From CAYJIL01 sp964370235 (GTDB lineage: Bacteria; Bacteroidota; Bacteroidia; Bacteroidales; Rikenellaceae): a stretch of 34,354 nucleotides of DNA. The stretch is from assembly GCA_964370235.1 (NCBI GenBank), contig CAYJIL010000012.1, positions 1 to 34,354 on the forward strand, in the 5' to 3' direction. The notes under the pieces are model-generated. The model saw nothing but the letters and a program-made list of their open reading frames with translations, was not told the origin of the DNA and searched no databases. The translations under genes and the position numbers were made by a program. Positions 23,187 to 32,293 of this stretch are shown one piece after another; positions within the stretch are counted from its first letter, which is position 1; each line of letters opens with the position of its first letter.

Positions 23187-26048
23187 TTACTCTTGCTCGC
23201 TAGTCCAGTTAGCGCAAGTGCATACAAGATTGCGGTCGCCATAACCGTTGTCAATCTTGGTTACAGCTGGCCAGAATTTGCTACGCTTAACCCACTCTAG
23301 CGGATATACAGCCTCGGAGCGAGAGTAGCTGTGTGACCAACCATCTGCCGTAGCCTCTAGTGCTGTGTGTGGTGCCATCTTAAGAGGATTGTCAAGAGCA
23401 TCCATTTCGCCTGCCTTGATCTTCTCACACTCCTCTTTAATCTTAATCATAGCTGCAACAAAACGATCTAGCTCCTCTTTTGACTCACTCTCGGTAGGCT
23501 CAACCATTAGGGTCTCGTGTACTGGGAACGAAAGCGTAGGTGCGTGGAAACCAAAGTCCATCAAGCGGCGAGCAATATCAGCAGCCTCGATGCCATACTC
23601 CTTGCGGAAGTGACGACAGTCGATAATCATTTCGTGACCAACACGGCCAGCATCGCCCGTGTAAACAACATCGTAGTGTCCCTTTAGTGCTGCTACTAGG
23701 TAGTTTGCATTAAAGATTGCCATTTCGGTGCTCTTGCGAAGTCCTTTTTCGCCAAGCATCTTAATGTACATATATGTGATTGTAAGTAGTGCTGCACTTC
23801 CCCATGGAGATGACGAAACAGCAGTAATGCTATTCTCTCCACCAATGCCCACAACTGAGTGTGATGGCAAGAACGGAACCAAGTGCTTTGCCACACCAAT
23901 TGTACCAACACCCGGGCCACCACCACCGTGTGGCATAGCAAAGGTCTTGTGTAGGTTAAGGTGACAAACATCGGCACCCATAAAGCCAGGGTTTGTAAGT
24001 GCTACCTGTGCATTCATATTTGCACCATCCATAAACACTTGTCCTCCGTTGTCGTGAACAATGTCGATGATACGGCGAATGTTACTCTCAAAAATACCGT
24101 GAGTCGATGGGTATGTTATCATAGCACCAAACAGTGTGCGGCGGTGCTCAACTGCTAGACGCTCAAAGTCCTCTAACGACACGTTACCACGCTCGTCGCA
24201 AGGCACGATTACAATATTAACACCTGCCATAACTGCTGTTGCAGGGTTGGTACCGTGTGCCGATGCAGGGATAAGAACTGTTGTTCTGCCCGACTGACCA
24301 GTTGCTTGGAAATAACCACGAATAACCATCAAACCAGCGTACTCACCAGCTGCGCCCGAGTTTGGTTGATTCGACACCGCTGCAAAACCAGTAATTGCAG
24401 CCAAGTCACGCTCGATACCCTCCATCATAGCAAGGTAACCCTTAGCCTGTGATAGTGGAGCAAACGGGTGAACCGACCCAAAACCAGCATACGACATAGG
24501 CATCATACTTGCAGCCGAGTTTAGCTTCATAGTACAAGAACCTAGCGAGATCATGCTGTTTGCAAGCGAAATATCACGTAGCTCAAGACGCTTGATATAG
24601 CGCATAAGCTCTGTTTCGCTGTGGTATGAGTTAAATACATTTTCGGTTAATATTGCATCCTCTCTTAGTAGCGATGCATCTAGTGTAACCTTATCTTCGA
24701 CACACTCAATAGTGACAGCCTCACAGCCAAGAGCCTCTGCAAAGATAGCAACAATGGTGTTAAGCTCCTCGACAGTAGTAACCTCGTCAATCGATAGACG
24801 AACTTTATCTGCCGTTGGGTAGAATAGGTTGATACCTTTTGCCTCGGCAATAGGAAGCACGGTTTGGCTGTCGATCTCAATGTTTAGTGTGTCAAAGAAC
24901 ACGCTATTTGTTAGCTTGCAACCAATCTTTGTAAGTGCCTCAGCTAGTGCGCTAGCATGGCTATTTATGTGTGTAGCAATGCGCTGCATACCCTTTGGGC
25001 CATGGTAAACGGCAAACATACCTGCCATCGATGCCATAAGTGCCGATGCAGTACAAATGTTTGATGTAGCTCTTTCGCGCTTGATGTGCTGCTCACGAGT
25101 TTGTAGTGCCATACGAAGTGCTTTGTTGCCGTTGCGGTCAACCGAAACACCAATAATACGACCAGGCATAGTACGCTTATACTCTTCGCGAGTTGCTAAG
25201 TATGCCGACGATGGGCCACCCATATACATAGGCATACCCAGCCTTTGAGTCGAACCAACTACAATGTCGGCTCCCCATGTTGCTGGCGACTTTAGTAGAA
25301 CTAGTGCCATAATATCGGCAACAGCTGTAACCAAAACACCCTGCTCCTTAGCCTTAGCGGCAAATGCAGTGTAGTCAACAACTTTACCATCGGCACCCGG
25401 ATACTGAACAATAGCACCAAACTCACGACCCTCAAACTCATATTCGTTAGCATCGCCTAGCACGATTTCAATTCCGTGTGGCTCGCTACGTGTGATAAGT
25501 ACATCGAGAGTTTGTGGATATATATTTTCGTCAACAAAAAGTAGATTCTTACCCTCTTTAACTGCTGCACGTGAACGCTGTGCATACATCATGTGCATAG
25601 CCTCGGCAGCCGCAGTACCCTCGTCTAGTAGCGAAGAGTTACTCATTGGCATACCCGTAAGCGAGCAAACTACACTCTGGAAGTTAAGCAAAGCCTCAAG
25701 GCGACCTTGAGAGATCTCGGCTTGATATGGAGTGTATGATGTGTACCACGCAGGGTTCTCAAGCATATTGCGAACAATTACTGCTGGCGTAGCAGTAGGG
25801 TAGTAACCCATACCAATGAACGTACGTAGTGGAGTATTCATTTGCGAAAGGGCGTGAATGTGAGCAAGAGCATCGTGCTCGCTCATACCTTCGGCCGCAA
25901 TATCGATAGGTGATGTAAGGCGAATGTTAGCAGGAACTACCTCGGAGATTAACTCCTCGACAGATCCAACGCCAATTACATTCATCATCTCTTTTACTGA
26001 ATTTTCGTCGCAACCAATATGGCGATCTACAAATTTAGCATGTGACAT
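23187..26048 (-). CDS. gcvP: glycine dehydrogenase (decarboxylating), P-protein
   Basis: P-protein of the glycine cleavage system: PLP-dependent decarboxylation of glycine and transfer of the aminomethyl group to the H-protein lipoyl arm. At 953 residues it is the single-chain form with both halves fused. N-terminal half: MLENPAWYTSYTPYQAEISQ, GMPMSNSSLLDEGTAAAEAM. C-terminal half: SLGSCTMKLNSAASMMP and HLNLHKTFAMPHGGGGPGVG, in which Lys701 should bind PLP. The gcvT and gcvH genes are not in the window. It starts 18 bases after dsbD. The one-carbon units it forms as methylenetetrahydrofolate are the donor for ThyA, encoded elsewhere in this window. Confidence 0.98.
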   Translation of the reverse strand: MSHAKFVDRHIGCDENSVKEMMNVIGVGSVEELISEVVPANIRLTSPIDIAAEGMSEHDALAHIHALSQMNTPLRTFIGMGYYPTATPAVIVRNMLENPAWYTSYTPYQAEISQGRLEALLNFQSVVCSLTGMPMSNSSLLDEGTAAAEAMHMMYAQRSRAAVKEGKNLLFVDENIYPQTLDVLITRSEPHGIEIVLGDANEYEFEGREFGAIVQYPGADGKVVDYTAFAAKAKEQGVLVTAVADIMALVLLKSPATWGADIVVGSTQRLGMPMYMGGPSSAYLATREEYKRTMPGRIIGVSVDRNGNKALRMALQTREQHIKRERATSNICTASALMASMAGMFAVYHGPKGMQRIATHINSHASALAEALTKIGCKLTNSVFFDTLNIEIDSQTVLPIAEAKGINLFYPTADKVRLSIDEVTTVEELNTIVAIFAEALGCEAVTIECVEDKVTLDASLLREDAILTENVFNSYHSETELMRYIKRLELRDISLANSMISLGSCTMKLNSAASMMPMSYAGFGSVHPFAPLSQAKGYLAMMEGIERDLAAITGFAAVSNQPNSGAAGEYAGLMVIRGYFQATGQSGRTTVLIPASAHGTNPATAVMAGVNIVIVPCDERGNVSLEDFERLAVEHRRTLFGAMITYPSTHGIFESNIRRIIDIVHDNGGQVFMDGANMNAQVALTNPGFMGADVCHLNLHKTFAMPHGGGGPGVGTIGVAKHLVPFLPSHSVVGIGGENSITAVSSSPWGSAALLTITYMYIKMLGEKGLRKSTEMAIFNANYLVAALKGHYDVVYTGDAGRVGHEMIIDCRHFRKEYGIEAADIARRLMDFGFHAPTLSFPVHETLMVEPTESESKEELDRFVAAMIKIKEECEKIKAGEMDALDNPLKMAPHTALEATADGWSHSYSRSEAVYPLEWVKRSKFWPAVTKIDNGYGDRNLVCTCANWTSEQE

Positions 26049-26066
26049 TTCTCTGTAATATTTATT

Positions 26067-28052
26067 TTAGTTTTTATTATTATTGTATGCTTCTACACCA
26101 TCTCTAAGAAACTTTGCAAACGCTGCTGCATCGAGGCTATAGCCACGTGGTGCAAGTAGCTGTGCTCCATCGTTGTTCTCTACCACGTAGTATGGTTGTG
26201 CGTTAACACCAAACTTCTCTACTTGGTAGTTAGCATTAATTTTGCCAATTGTCTTTAGAGTCTTGTCGCCTTTTTTCACCCACTCTGCCTCTGGTAGAGT
26301 CTTTTTATCATCTACATAAAGTGCAATGATAACATATTCGTTAGCAAGAATCTTTAGTACCTCGGGGTCTGACCAAACGTTTGCTTCCATCTCACGACAG
26401 TTAACACAACCGTGACCAGTAAAATCTAGGAACACTGGTTTGCCAACACTCTTTGCATAGGCTACACCCTCGTTGTAGTCGAAGAAACCTGTCAAACCGT
26501 GTGGTAGGTGCAAGAAGTCGCTATACTTAGCCTTTGGCTGGTCGCTATTAGACGATGTGTGAGCTGCCGCAGGAGCCGTAAGGTTAAAATCTAGTGTGTG
26601 CATAGGTGGTAGGTAACCCGAAAGTGCCTTTAGTGGCGCTCCAAACATACCCGGAATCAAATATACAACAAACGAGAATGTGATAATTGCAAGGAATAGG
26701 CTCTTTACCTTTAGGAATGGAGTGTCGCTATCGTGTGCAAAACGAATTTTGCCCAAGAAGTACATACCAAGTAGCGAGAAAATAACTATCCATAGTGCCA
26801 AGTAAATCTCACGATCTAGTAGACCCCAGTGGTAGGTTTGGTCTGCTACCGAAAGGAACTTAAGACCTAGAGCAAGCTCAATAAAACCAAGCGTTACCTT
26901 AACGCTATTTAACCATCCACCACTCTTTGGTAGGTTTTTAAGTAGCGATGGGAAGAACGCAAATATTGTAAACGGAAGCGCAAATGCTGCCGAGAATACA
27001 AACATTGTAATGATAGGCTCCCACACCTCGCCCTGTGTACTCTTAACAAGAATAGAACCCACGATTGGGCCTGTACACGAGAACGAAACAAGCACTAGTG
27101 TAAGTGCCATAAAGAAAGTACCAACCAATCCACCTTTGTCGGCCTTGCTATCGCTCTTGTTAACAAGCGATTGAGGCATCACAATCTCGAATGCTCCAAA
27201 GAACGAGATAGCAAATACAATAAAGATTACAAAGAAAATAATGTTTGGTAGCCAGTGTGTAGCTAGCCAGTTGAATATATCTGCCGTAACAGAATCACCA
27301 CCAAGGAAATAAGTAATTGTGATGATAGCTGCAATCGGAAGTGTGTATAGTGCTACGATAAAGAAACCATATAGCGATGCAAGCATACGCCCTTTGGCTG
27401 GTGACGATGCACTCTTCATAAAGAACGACACTGTCATAGGAACCATTGGGAATACACATGGCGTAAGTAGTGCTGCAAAACCCCATAGGATAGCCTCAAT
27501 AATTACACCCCACATAGATGGGCTTTCGCCATCTGCCTCTAAAGGAGCTACTTGGCTAGTGCTAGCTGCTACTGTTTCGCTTGCGCCCTCAACACCTTTT
27601 AGGGTAATGTTAAAGTCATAGTCGGTTGGCGGAAGACAACTTGTGTCGTCACACACCTGCCACTCTACTGTAACCTTTATTTTTTGATCGTTTGGTGAAT
27701 TGACCTTGAATTTTTGGCTAAAATTTGCAACTTCTCCAATTTTACCAATCTCCATCTCAAACAAATTGTCATAGGCTTTGTGTACCTCGGACAATGTTGC
27801 AACCTCGCCCACTAGCTCAACTGTTGCTGGTAGCTCAAAGGTGAATGTTGTAGCATTTGGCCCTCCCTCGTAAGGCCCCATATCGTACATGTGCCATGGC
27901 TCTTCTATGTCGCCACTAAAGGTAACTTCGTAAACACCATCGCCAACATCTTTTATTGTTCTGCTCCACGAAACTGGCTCCTCGATTTGTGCCCAAAGGC
28001 TTAGCGAGGTCATAAACGTGACAATAAGTAGAATTAAATTTTTTATTCTCAT
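26067..28052 (-). CDS. dsbD: thiol:disulfide interchange protein DsbD
   Basis: Carries electrons from cytosolic thioredoxin across the inner membrane to periplasmic acceptors. The three DsbD domains are present in 661 residues. The N-terminus is a signal peptide (MRIKNLILLIVTFMTSLSLW-AQ) and an alpha-type immunoglobulin-like domain with Cys134 and Cys139 (QVCDDTSC). The middle is a membrane domain of eight or so helices (about 190-480) with the redox cysteines in LLTPCVFPMVP and SFSCTGPIVG. The C-terminus is a thioredoxin-like domain with Cys549-V-N-Cys552 in TGHGCVNCREME. The pathway for periplasmic disulfide isomerisation or cytochrome maturation is not shown by neighbours. cysS is upstream and gcvP 18 bases downstream. 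Its upstream region is interrupted by a scaffold gap that is probably artefactual. Confidence 0.96.
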   Translation of the reverse strand: MRIKNLILLIVTFMTSLSLWAQIEEPVSWSRTIKDVGDGVYEVTFSGDIEEPWHMYDMGPYEGGPNATTFTFELPATVELVGEVATLSEVHKAYDNLFEMEIGKIGEVANFSQKFKVNSPNDQKIKVTVEWQVCDDTSCLPPTDYDFNITLKGVEGASETVAASTSQVAPLEADGESPSMWGVIIEAILWGFAALLTPCVFPMVPMTVSFFMKSASSPAKGRMLASLYGFFIVALYTLPIAAIITITYFLGGDSVTADIFNWLATHWLPNIIFFVIFIVFAISFFGAFEIVMPQSLVNKSDSKADKGGLVGTFFMALTLVLVSFSCTGPIVGSILVKSTQGEVWEPIITMFVFSAAFALPFTIFAFFPSLLKNLPKSGGWLNSVKVTLGFIELALGLKFLSVADQTYHWGLLDREIYLALWIVIFSLLGMYFLGKIRFAHDSDTPFLKVKSLFLAIITFSFVVYLIPGMFGAPLKALSGYLPPMHTLDFNLTAPAAAHTSSNSDQPKAKYSDFLHLPHGLTGFFDYNEGVAYAKSVGKPVFLDFTGHGCVNCREMEANVWSDPEVLKILANEYVIIALYVDDKKTLPEAEWVKKGDKTLKTIGKINANYQVEKFGVNAQPYYVVENNDGAQLLAPRGYSLDAAAFAKFLRDGVEAYNNNKN

Positions 28053-28069
28053 AGTTTAGTTTATTTATA

Positions 28070-28124
28070 TTTTATACTCTTTTATAATCTTATAGCCTAT
28101 TATAGCTCCCAGTCAACACCATCT
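28070..28124. repeat. duplicate 55-base contig overlap (copy of cysS 3' end)
   Basis: Identical to 28225-28279. Bases 28100-28124 repeat the last eight or so codons of cysS and its stop on the minus strand. Best read as contig overlap, not a partial gene duplication. Confidence 0.93.
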
Positions 28125-28224
28125 NNNNNNNNNNNNNNNNNNNNNNNNNNNNNNNNNNNNNNNNNNNNNNNNNNNNNNNNNNNNNNNNNNNNNNNNNNNN
28201 NNNNNNNNNNNNNNNNNNNNNNNN
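28125..28224. other. 100-N scaffold gap
   Basis: Exactly 100 N between identical 55-base flanks (28070-28124 and 28225-28279). Probably no sequence is missing; collapsing the overlap leaves about 47 bases between cysS and dsbD. Confidence 0.97.
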
Positions 28225-28254
28225 TTTTATACTCTTTTATAATCTTATAGCCTA

Positions 28255-29712
28255 TTATAGCTCCCAGTCAACACCATCTTTGCGGTCTTTAATCTTAACA
28301 CCTAGAGTGGTGAGTGCATCACGAATTTTATCGCTAGTAGCCCAATCTTTAGATGCTTTTGCCTCTTGTCTAACCGAAAGAATCATATCTACCAGCCCTC
28401 CAACAAGTGCTTTGTCGTCGGAACCCTTTTCGTTTTGTAGGCCCAACAAATCGTGCAAGATAGTGCTAAACCCACTTTTAAGTAACTCTAGGTCCGATGC
28501 AGATATTGTTTGCTTACCATCATATATCGAATTAATAATCTTTACGTAGTCAAATAGAATAGCAATCGATATTGGGGTATTCATGTCGTCATATAGCGGA
28601 GCGGTTGCCTCTGCCCAAAAGTTTGACACATCGACACTGCTCTCTTTTGATGGAGCAATTTTGCCAAGTGTTGCCTCGGCCGCCATTAGCCTATCTAGCC
28701 CTTTTTGTGCTGCAATAAGTGCTTCGTTGCTAAAGTCTAGCGTGCTACGGTAGTGTGCCTGAAGGATAAAGAACCTAATAGTCATAGGGGAGTATGCCTG
28801 CTCTAGTAGCGAGTGGCTGCCAGTGAATAGCTCTTCTAGTGTGATGAAGTTACCCAAAGACTTACCCATCTTTTGACCATTGATGGTAATCATATTGTTG
28901 TGTACCCAATATCTTGCGCTGCTCTCGCCACAAGCGGCATGGCTCTGTGCCATTTCGCACTCGTGGTGTGGGAACACAAGATCCATACCACCACCGTGAA
29001 TGTCGAACTTGTTGCCAAGATATTTTGAGCTCATAGCCGAACACTCCATGTGCCAACCCGGGAAACCATCGCTCCAAGGCGAAGGCCAACGCATGATATG
29101 CTCTGGAGATGCTTTCTTCCATAGCGCAAAATCTAGCGGCGACTGCTTGTCGCTCTGCCCGTCTAGTTCGCGAGAGCCTGCCATCATATCCTCTATGTTG
29201 CGACCCGAAAGCACACCATAGTCGAAATCTTTGTTATATTTTTGTACATCAAAATATACCGAACCATTGCTAACATAGGCATATCCCTTGTCGATGATTG
29301 TTTTAACCATCTCGATTTGCTCGATAATGTGCCCCGATGCTAGTGGCTCAATCGATGGAGGGAGAATGTTTAGCCCTCTCATTGCATCGTGGTAACGATT
29401 AATGTAGAACTGTGCAACTTCCATTGGCTCAAGCGACTCGAGTCTAGCTTTTTTTGCAATTTTGTCTTCGCCACTATCGGCATCGTTTTCGAGATGGCCA
29501 ACATCGGTGATGTTGCGCACATAGCGAACTTTGAACTCTAGCGACTTTAATATTCTGAATAGTATATCAAATGTAATGGCTGGTCTAGCGTGCCCAAGAT
29601 GTGCATCGCCATAGACCGTAGGGCCACACACATACAACCCAACCATTGGAGGATTATATGGAACGAACTCCTCTTTTTGGCGAGAGAGTGTATTATATAA
29701 CTTTAGAGTCAT
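28255..29712 (-). CDS. cysS: cysteinyl-tRNA synthetase
   Basis: Charges tRNA-Cys with cysteine. The 485-residue class I synthetase shows GLYVCGPTVYGDAHLGHARP (HIGH motif as HLGH, with a zinc-ligand Cys in VCGPT), DSGEDKIAKKA, WPSPWSDGFPGWHMECSAMS (second zinc Cys), FPHHECEMAQ (zinc His/Glu) and the KMSKS loop as GQKMGKSLGNFIT. The KMGKS variant keeps both lysines. The C-terminal DALR-type domain ends in KDRKDGVDWEL, complete. It starts 12 bases after nhaD and, after collapse of the gap, lies about 47 bases before dsbD, so nhaD-cysS-dsbD-gcvP may be one transcript. Confidence 0.98.
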   Translation of the reverse strand: MTLKLYNTLSRQKEEFVPYNPPMVGLYVCGPTVYGDAHLGHARPAITFDILFRILKSLEFKVRYVRNITDVGHLENDADSGEDKIAKKARLESLEPMEVAQFYINRYHDAMRGLNILPPSIEPLASGHIIEQIEMVKTIIDKGYAYVSNGSVYFDVQKYNKDFDYGVLSGRNIEDMMAGSRELDGQSDKQSPLDFALWKKASPEHIMRWPSPWSDGFPGWHMECSAMSSKYLGNKFDIHGGGMDLVFPHHECEMAQSHAACGESSARYWVHNNMITINGQKMGKSLGNFITLEELFTGSHSLLEQAYSPMTIRFFILQAHYRSTLDFSNEALIAAQKGLDRLMAAEATLGKIAPSKESSVDVSNFWAEATAPLYDDMNTPISIAILFDYVKIINSIYDGKQTISASDLELLKSGFSTILHDLLGLQNEKGSDDKALVGGLVDMILSVRQEAKASKDWATSDKIRDALTTLGVKIKDRKDGVDWEL

Positions 29713-29724
29713 ATAGGTAGTGTA

Positions 29725-31146
29725 TTAAAATATTGATTCAATTAACATATAAGTGCCTGCTCCACATAGGTAGCCCACAAGAGCGAGGGGTGTAAATTTC
29801 TTTAAGTAGTAGCCAAACGAGATGCCTTCGGCACCCATCACCGTAACGCCCGTTGCCGAGCCAATGATTAGGATGCTACCACCCGTAACGCAGCAGTAAG
29901 CAAGGAAAGTCCAAAAATCTCCGTTGGCAATAAAATTCATTGTATATTCATTTGCAGCCTCTAGTGGCACTAGCGGATACATTCCAATAGCACCAGCAAC
30001 TAGTGCTAGATTATCTAGCATAGATGATGCAATGCCTAGTATCATTGCAATTATTGGAGCAGAGTGTATTGTTTGGTCAAGATATGCCGATGCAACTGTT
30101 AGCTGCCCTGCTACCGTAAGCGATGCAACCGACATGAGTATGCCCAAAAAGAACATAATTGTTGGCATATCTAGGTTGTGTGTTAGCTTTGAGATAGACA
30201 AGCGGTTCTCTTGTGAGGTGTGCATCTTCTCGTACATAATGTCTGTATAAACCCACAAAATTGCTAAACCCGATAGCACGCCCATAAACGGAGGTAGCTT
30301 GGTAAGCTCGGTAAAAACCGGAACCATTGCAAGCGAGAGAATACCCAAAACTAGGATTACTCTTCTCGAACCATTCGATATTTCGGGTATCGAGTCGTTC
30401 TCGATATGAATTTCGGGGCGAACTTCATCCCACGACTCTCCTTTTTTGAAGAACATCTTATTGGCAATTGCTAGTGGCACAGCCATTGTCACAAACGATG
30501 GAATGATAAGGCTCGATATTTGGTGGGCAGGTGATAGGTTGCCACTTGTCCACAGCAAAATAGTTGTAACATCGCCAATGGGCGAGAACGAACCTCCTGC
30601 ATTTGATGCAATAATTACCATAGATGAGAATATCCATCGCTCGCTCTTTTGGGGGATAAACTTAACGAGTATAGCCACCATCAATACTGCTGTTGCAATA
30701 TTGTCGAGCACTGCCGATAGAAAAAACGAAAGCAAACAAATAATTATCATAAACTTGCGCTTATTGCGAGTATGAATCATATTTGTAAGCATTCTAAAGC
30801 CACCATGTGCATCTATCAAATTGACGATAAGCAGCGAGCTTATTACAAAAAATAGAGTAGTAGTAACATCGCCTAGGTGGTTGATTAGCGAATATTCTGT
30901 AAGAAAACGAATTTGAGTCTCGCCTGGGTCGAGCTGCGATGCCTTTGGTACCTCTTGTAGTAGTTGGTTAAAGTCGCCACTCATGCCACTACCCAAAATA
31001 TCTGGTGCTCCAAATATTAAGAGCCCCCACATTATGACAGCCGATAGAATTGCTACCGCCGCTTTATTTACGCCCGTTTTGTCCTCTAGTGCAATTAAAA
31101 TAATTGCTAGTACAAACACCATTGGCATAATTGCAAATACAGACAT
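29725..31146 (-). CDS. nhaD: NhaD-type Na+/H+ antiporter
   Basis: Inner-membrane sodium:proton antiporter of the NhaD group within the ion transporter superfamily. The 473-residue protein has about 12 hydrophobic helices in two inverted halves. Conserved core segments are AVLDNIATAVLMVAIL and ASNAGGSFSPIGDVTTILLW in the first half, and SSMLDNLALVAGAIGMYPLV and GSILIIGSATGVTVMGAE in the second half. The paired LDN segments and GSxxSPIGD-type loop are typical. It exports sodium under alkaline or saline load. cysS follows 12 bases downstream; no functional link is evident. No consensus promoter was seen in the 102 bases upstream. Confidence 0.94.
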   Translation of the reverse strand: MSVFAIMPMVFVLAIILIALEDKTGVNKAAVAILSAVIMWGLLIFGAPDILGSGMSGDFNQLLQEVPKASQLDPGETQIRFLTEYSLINHLGDVTTTLFFVISSLLIVNLIDAHGGFRMLTNMIHTRNKRKFMIIICLLSFFLSAVLDNIATAVLMVAILVKFIPQKSERWIFSSMVIIASNAGGSFSPIGDVTTILLWTSGNLSPAHQISSLIIPSFVTMAVPLAIANKMFFKKGESWDEVRPEIHIENDSIPEISNGSRRVILVLGILSLAMVPVFTELTKLPPFMGVLSGLAILWVYTDIMYEKMHTSQENRLSISKLTHNLDMPTIMFFLGILMSVASLTVAGQLTVASAYLDQTIHSAPIIAMILGIASSMLDNLALVAGAIGMYPLVPLEAANEYTMNFIANGDFWTFLAYCCVTGGSILIIGSATGVTVMGAEGISFGYYLKKFTPLALVGYLCGAGTYMLIESIF

Positions 31147-31248
31147 TTCGTTATCTTTTTACCTCATTAATAAATAGCGAAAGAGAGGGCTTAGATATTT
31201 GATACCTCTCCTCTCTCTTTGCTCATATTTAACTAAATTTGTTAGCTG

Positions 31249-32154
31249 TTATCTCAAAATAATCTCGTTTGTTCCAACAATGTAGCCATCTAGATATACC
31301 TCTAGAATATACTTACCTGCCGATATACCGCCACCATTGTAGTATAGACTCACGTTTAGGTCTTCGCCTTGGTAGTCTACCTCACGAGATGCCGAGAACG
31401 AAATTTTGTCGCCCTCATACTCGAATAGCGAACCGCCCTCGCCTGCTAGCACATATCCCTCGGGACCAGTAATTCTGATATAAACCATTCTCACGCCCGG
31501 TATCGCTAGCTCGTTTGCGCTAAGTACTAGGTCTGAGCGAAGTCTCGACGCGTTACGCACCCTCGAAGTCTCTTTGTCGTTAGATCTAAGTGCTTTAAGC
31601 GAAATATCTCTAGCACGAATAATCGCACCTTTCTTTAGCTTTGATTTAAACTCTTGGTTTTGCTCCTCGGCAGCCTCGGCACGTAGTTTTGCACCCGAAA
31701 GCTCGCGAGTTACTCTGCGATTCTCTGCAGTTAGTTTTTGGTTCATTTGATTAAGAGAGTCAATCTGGTGTACATATCCCTTCATGACAGTACGAAGTGT
31801 ACCTAGCTCTTTTTCATATTTCTTTAGTTTTGCATAACTCCACGAACGCTCTTGCTTTAGCCTTGTCATAAGAGAGTCGGCACGCAATTTCTCTATTCCA
31901 AGCATTTGGTTTATGGTGTCGTTCTCGGTTTGAATGTTCTCAAAGTCGGTCATAAGCAAACCAAGCCTATTTTGTAGGGTGTCTCGCTCCTCGGTTAAAG
32001 CCTCTTCGCTGCCTCTAAGTATATTTACTTGTCTAAAATACTGAAACGAAATGGCAATTAATAGAACCGTCATAATAACAATTACCATCTTATACCCTTT
32101 TAGGGCATTATTCCCGCCGCCTTGCTCGTCGTACTGATCTCTTTCTTGTGTCAT
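31249..32154 (-). CDS. single-pass membrane protein with long coiled coil, unknown function
   Basis: I do not recognise a named family. The 301 residues read as a charged N-terminal tail (1-22, cytosolic), one transmembrane helix (about 23-41, VIVIMTVLLIAISF), a long coiled coil (about 45-175, heptad-like runs rich in Leu, Glu, Arg and Gln), and a C-terminal beta-rich domain (about 205-301) with VRMVYIRITGPEGYVLAGEG and GKYILEVYLDGYIVGTNEI. There is no signal cleavage site, so it is probably an inner-membrane protein with the coiled coil in the periplasm. A sensor or envelope-spanning scaffold is possible but not shown. Coiled coils like this are easily misannotated as SMC proteins. A -7 box is at 32205-32212. 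It is divergent from an OmpA-domain lipoprotein that also has a coiled coil. Confidence 0.85.
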   Translation of the reverse strand: MTQERDQYDEQGGGNNALKGYKMVIVIMTVLLIAISFQYFRQVNILRGSEEALTEERDTLQNRLGLLMTDFENIQTENDTINQMLGIEKLRADSLMTRLKQERSWSYAKLKKYEKELGTLRTVMKGYVHQIDSLNQMNQKLTAENRRVTRELSGAKLRAEAAEEQNQEFKSKLKKGAIIRARDISLKALRSNDKETSRVRNASRLRSDLVLSANELAIPGVRMVYIRITGPEGYVLAGEGGSLFEYEGDKISFSASREVDYQGEDLNVSLYYNGGGISAGKYILEVYLDGYIVGTNEIILR

Positions 32155-32204
32155 ATTTGTTAATTTATTAAGCTTTTTGTTGAACGTTTCTTCATTTCTA
32201 GCAG

Positions 32205-32212
32205 CAAATATA
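32205..32212 (-). promoter_or_regulatory. -7 box of the coiled-coil membrane protein gene
   Basis: TATATTTG on the minus strand fits TAnnTTTG. No -33 TTG was found at 19-21 bases. The expected leader is about 45 nt. Confidence 0.55.
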
Positions 32213-32255
32213 AATAAAAAAGTGATACCACATATAAAAACATATAGTTTTTTAC

Positions 32256-32263
32256 TATCTTTG
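32256..32263 (+). promoter_or_regulatory. -7 box of the OmpA-domain lipoprotein gene
   Basis: TATCTTTG fits TAnnTTTG; there is no clear -33 element. The expected leader is about 24 nt to the ATG at 32294. It probably also serves pyrH, which follows. Confidence 0.55.
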
Positions 32264-32293
32264 CGGTATGAAATAGTAGATTATTAGCTAAGT

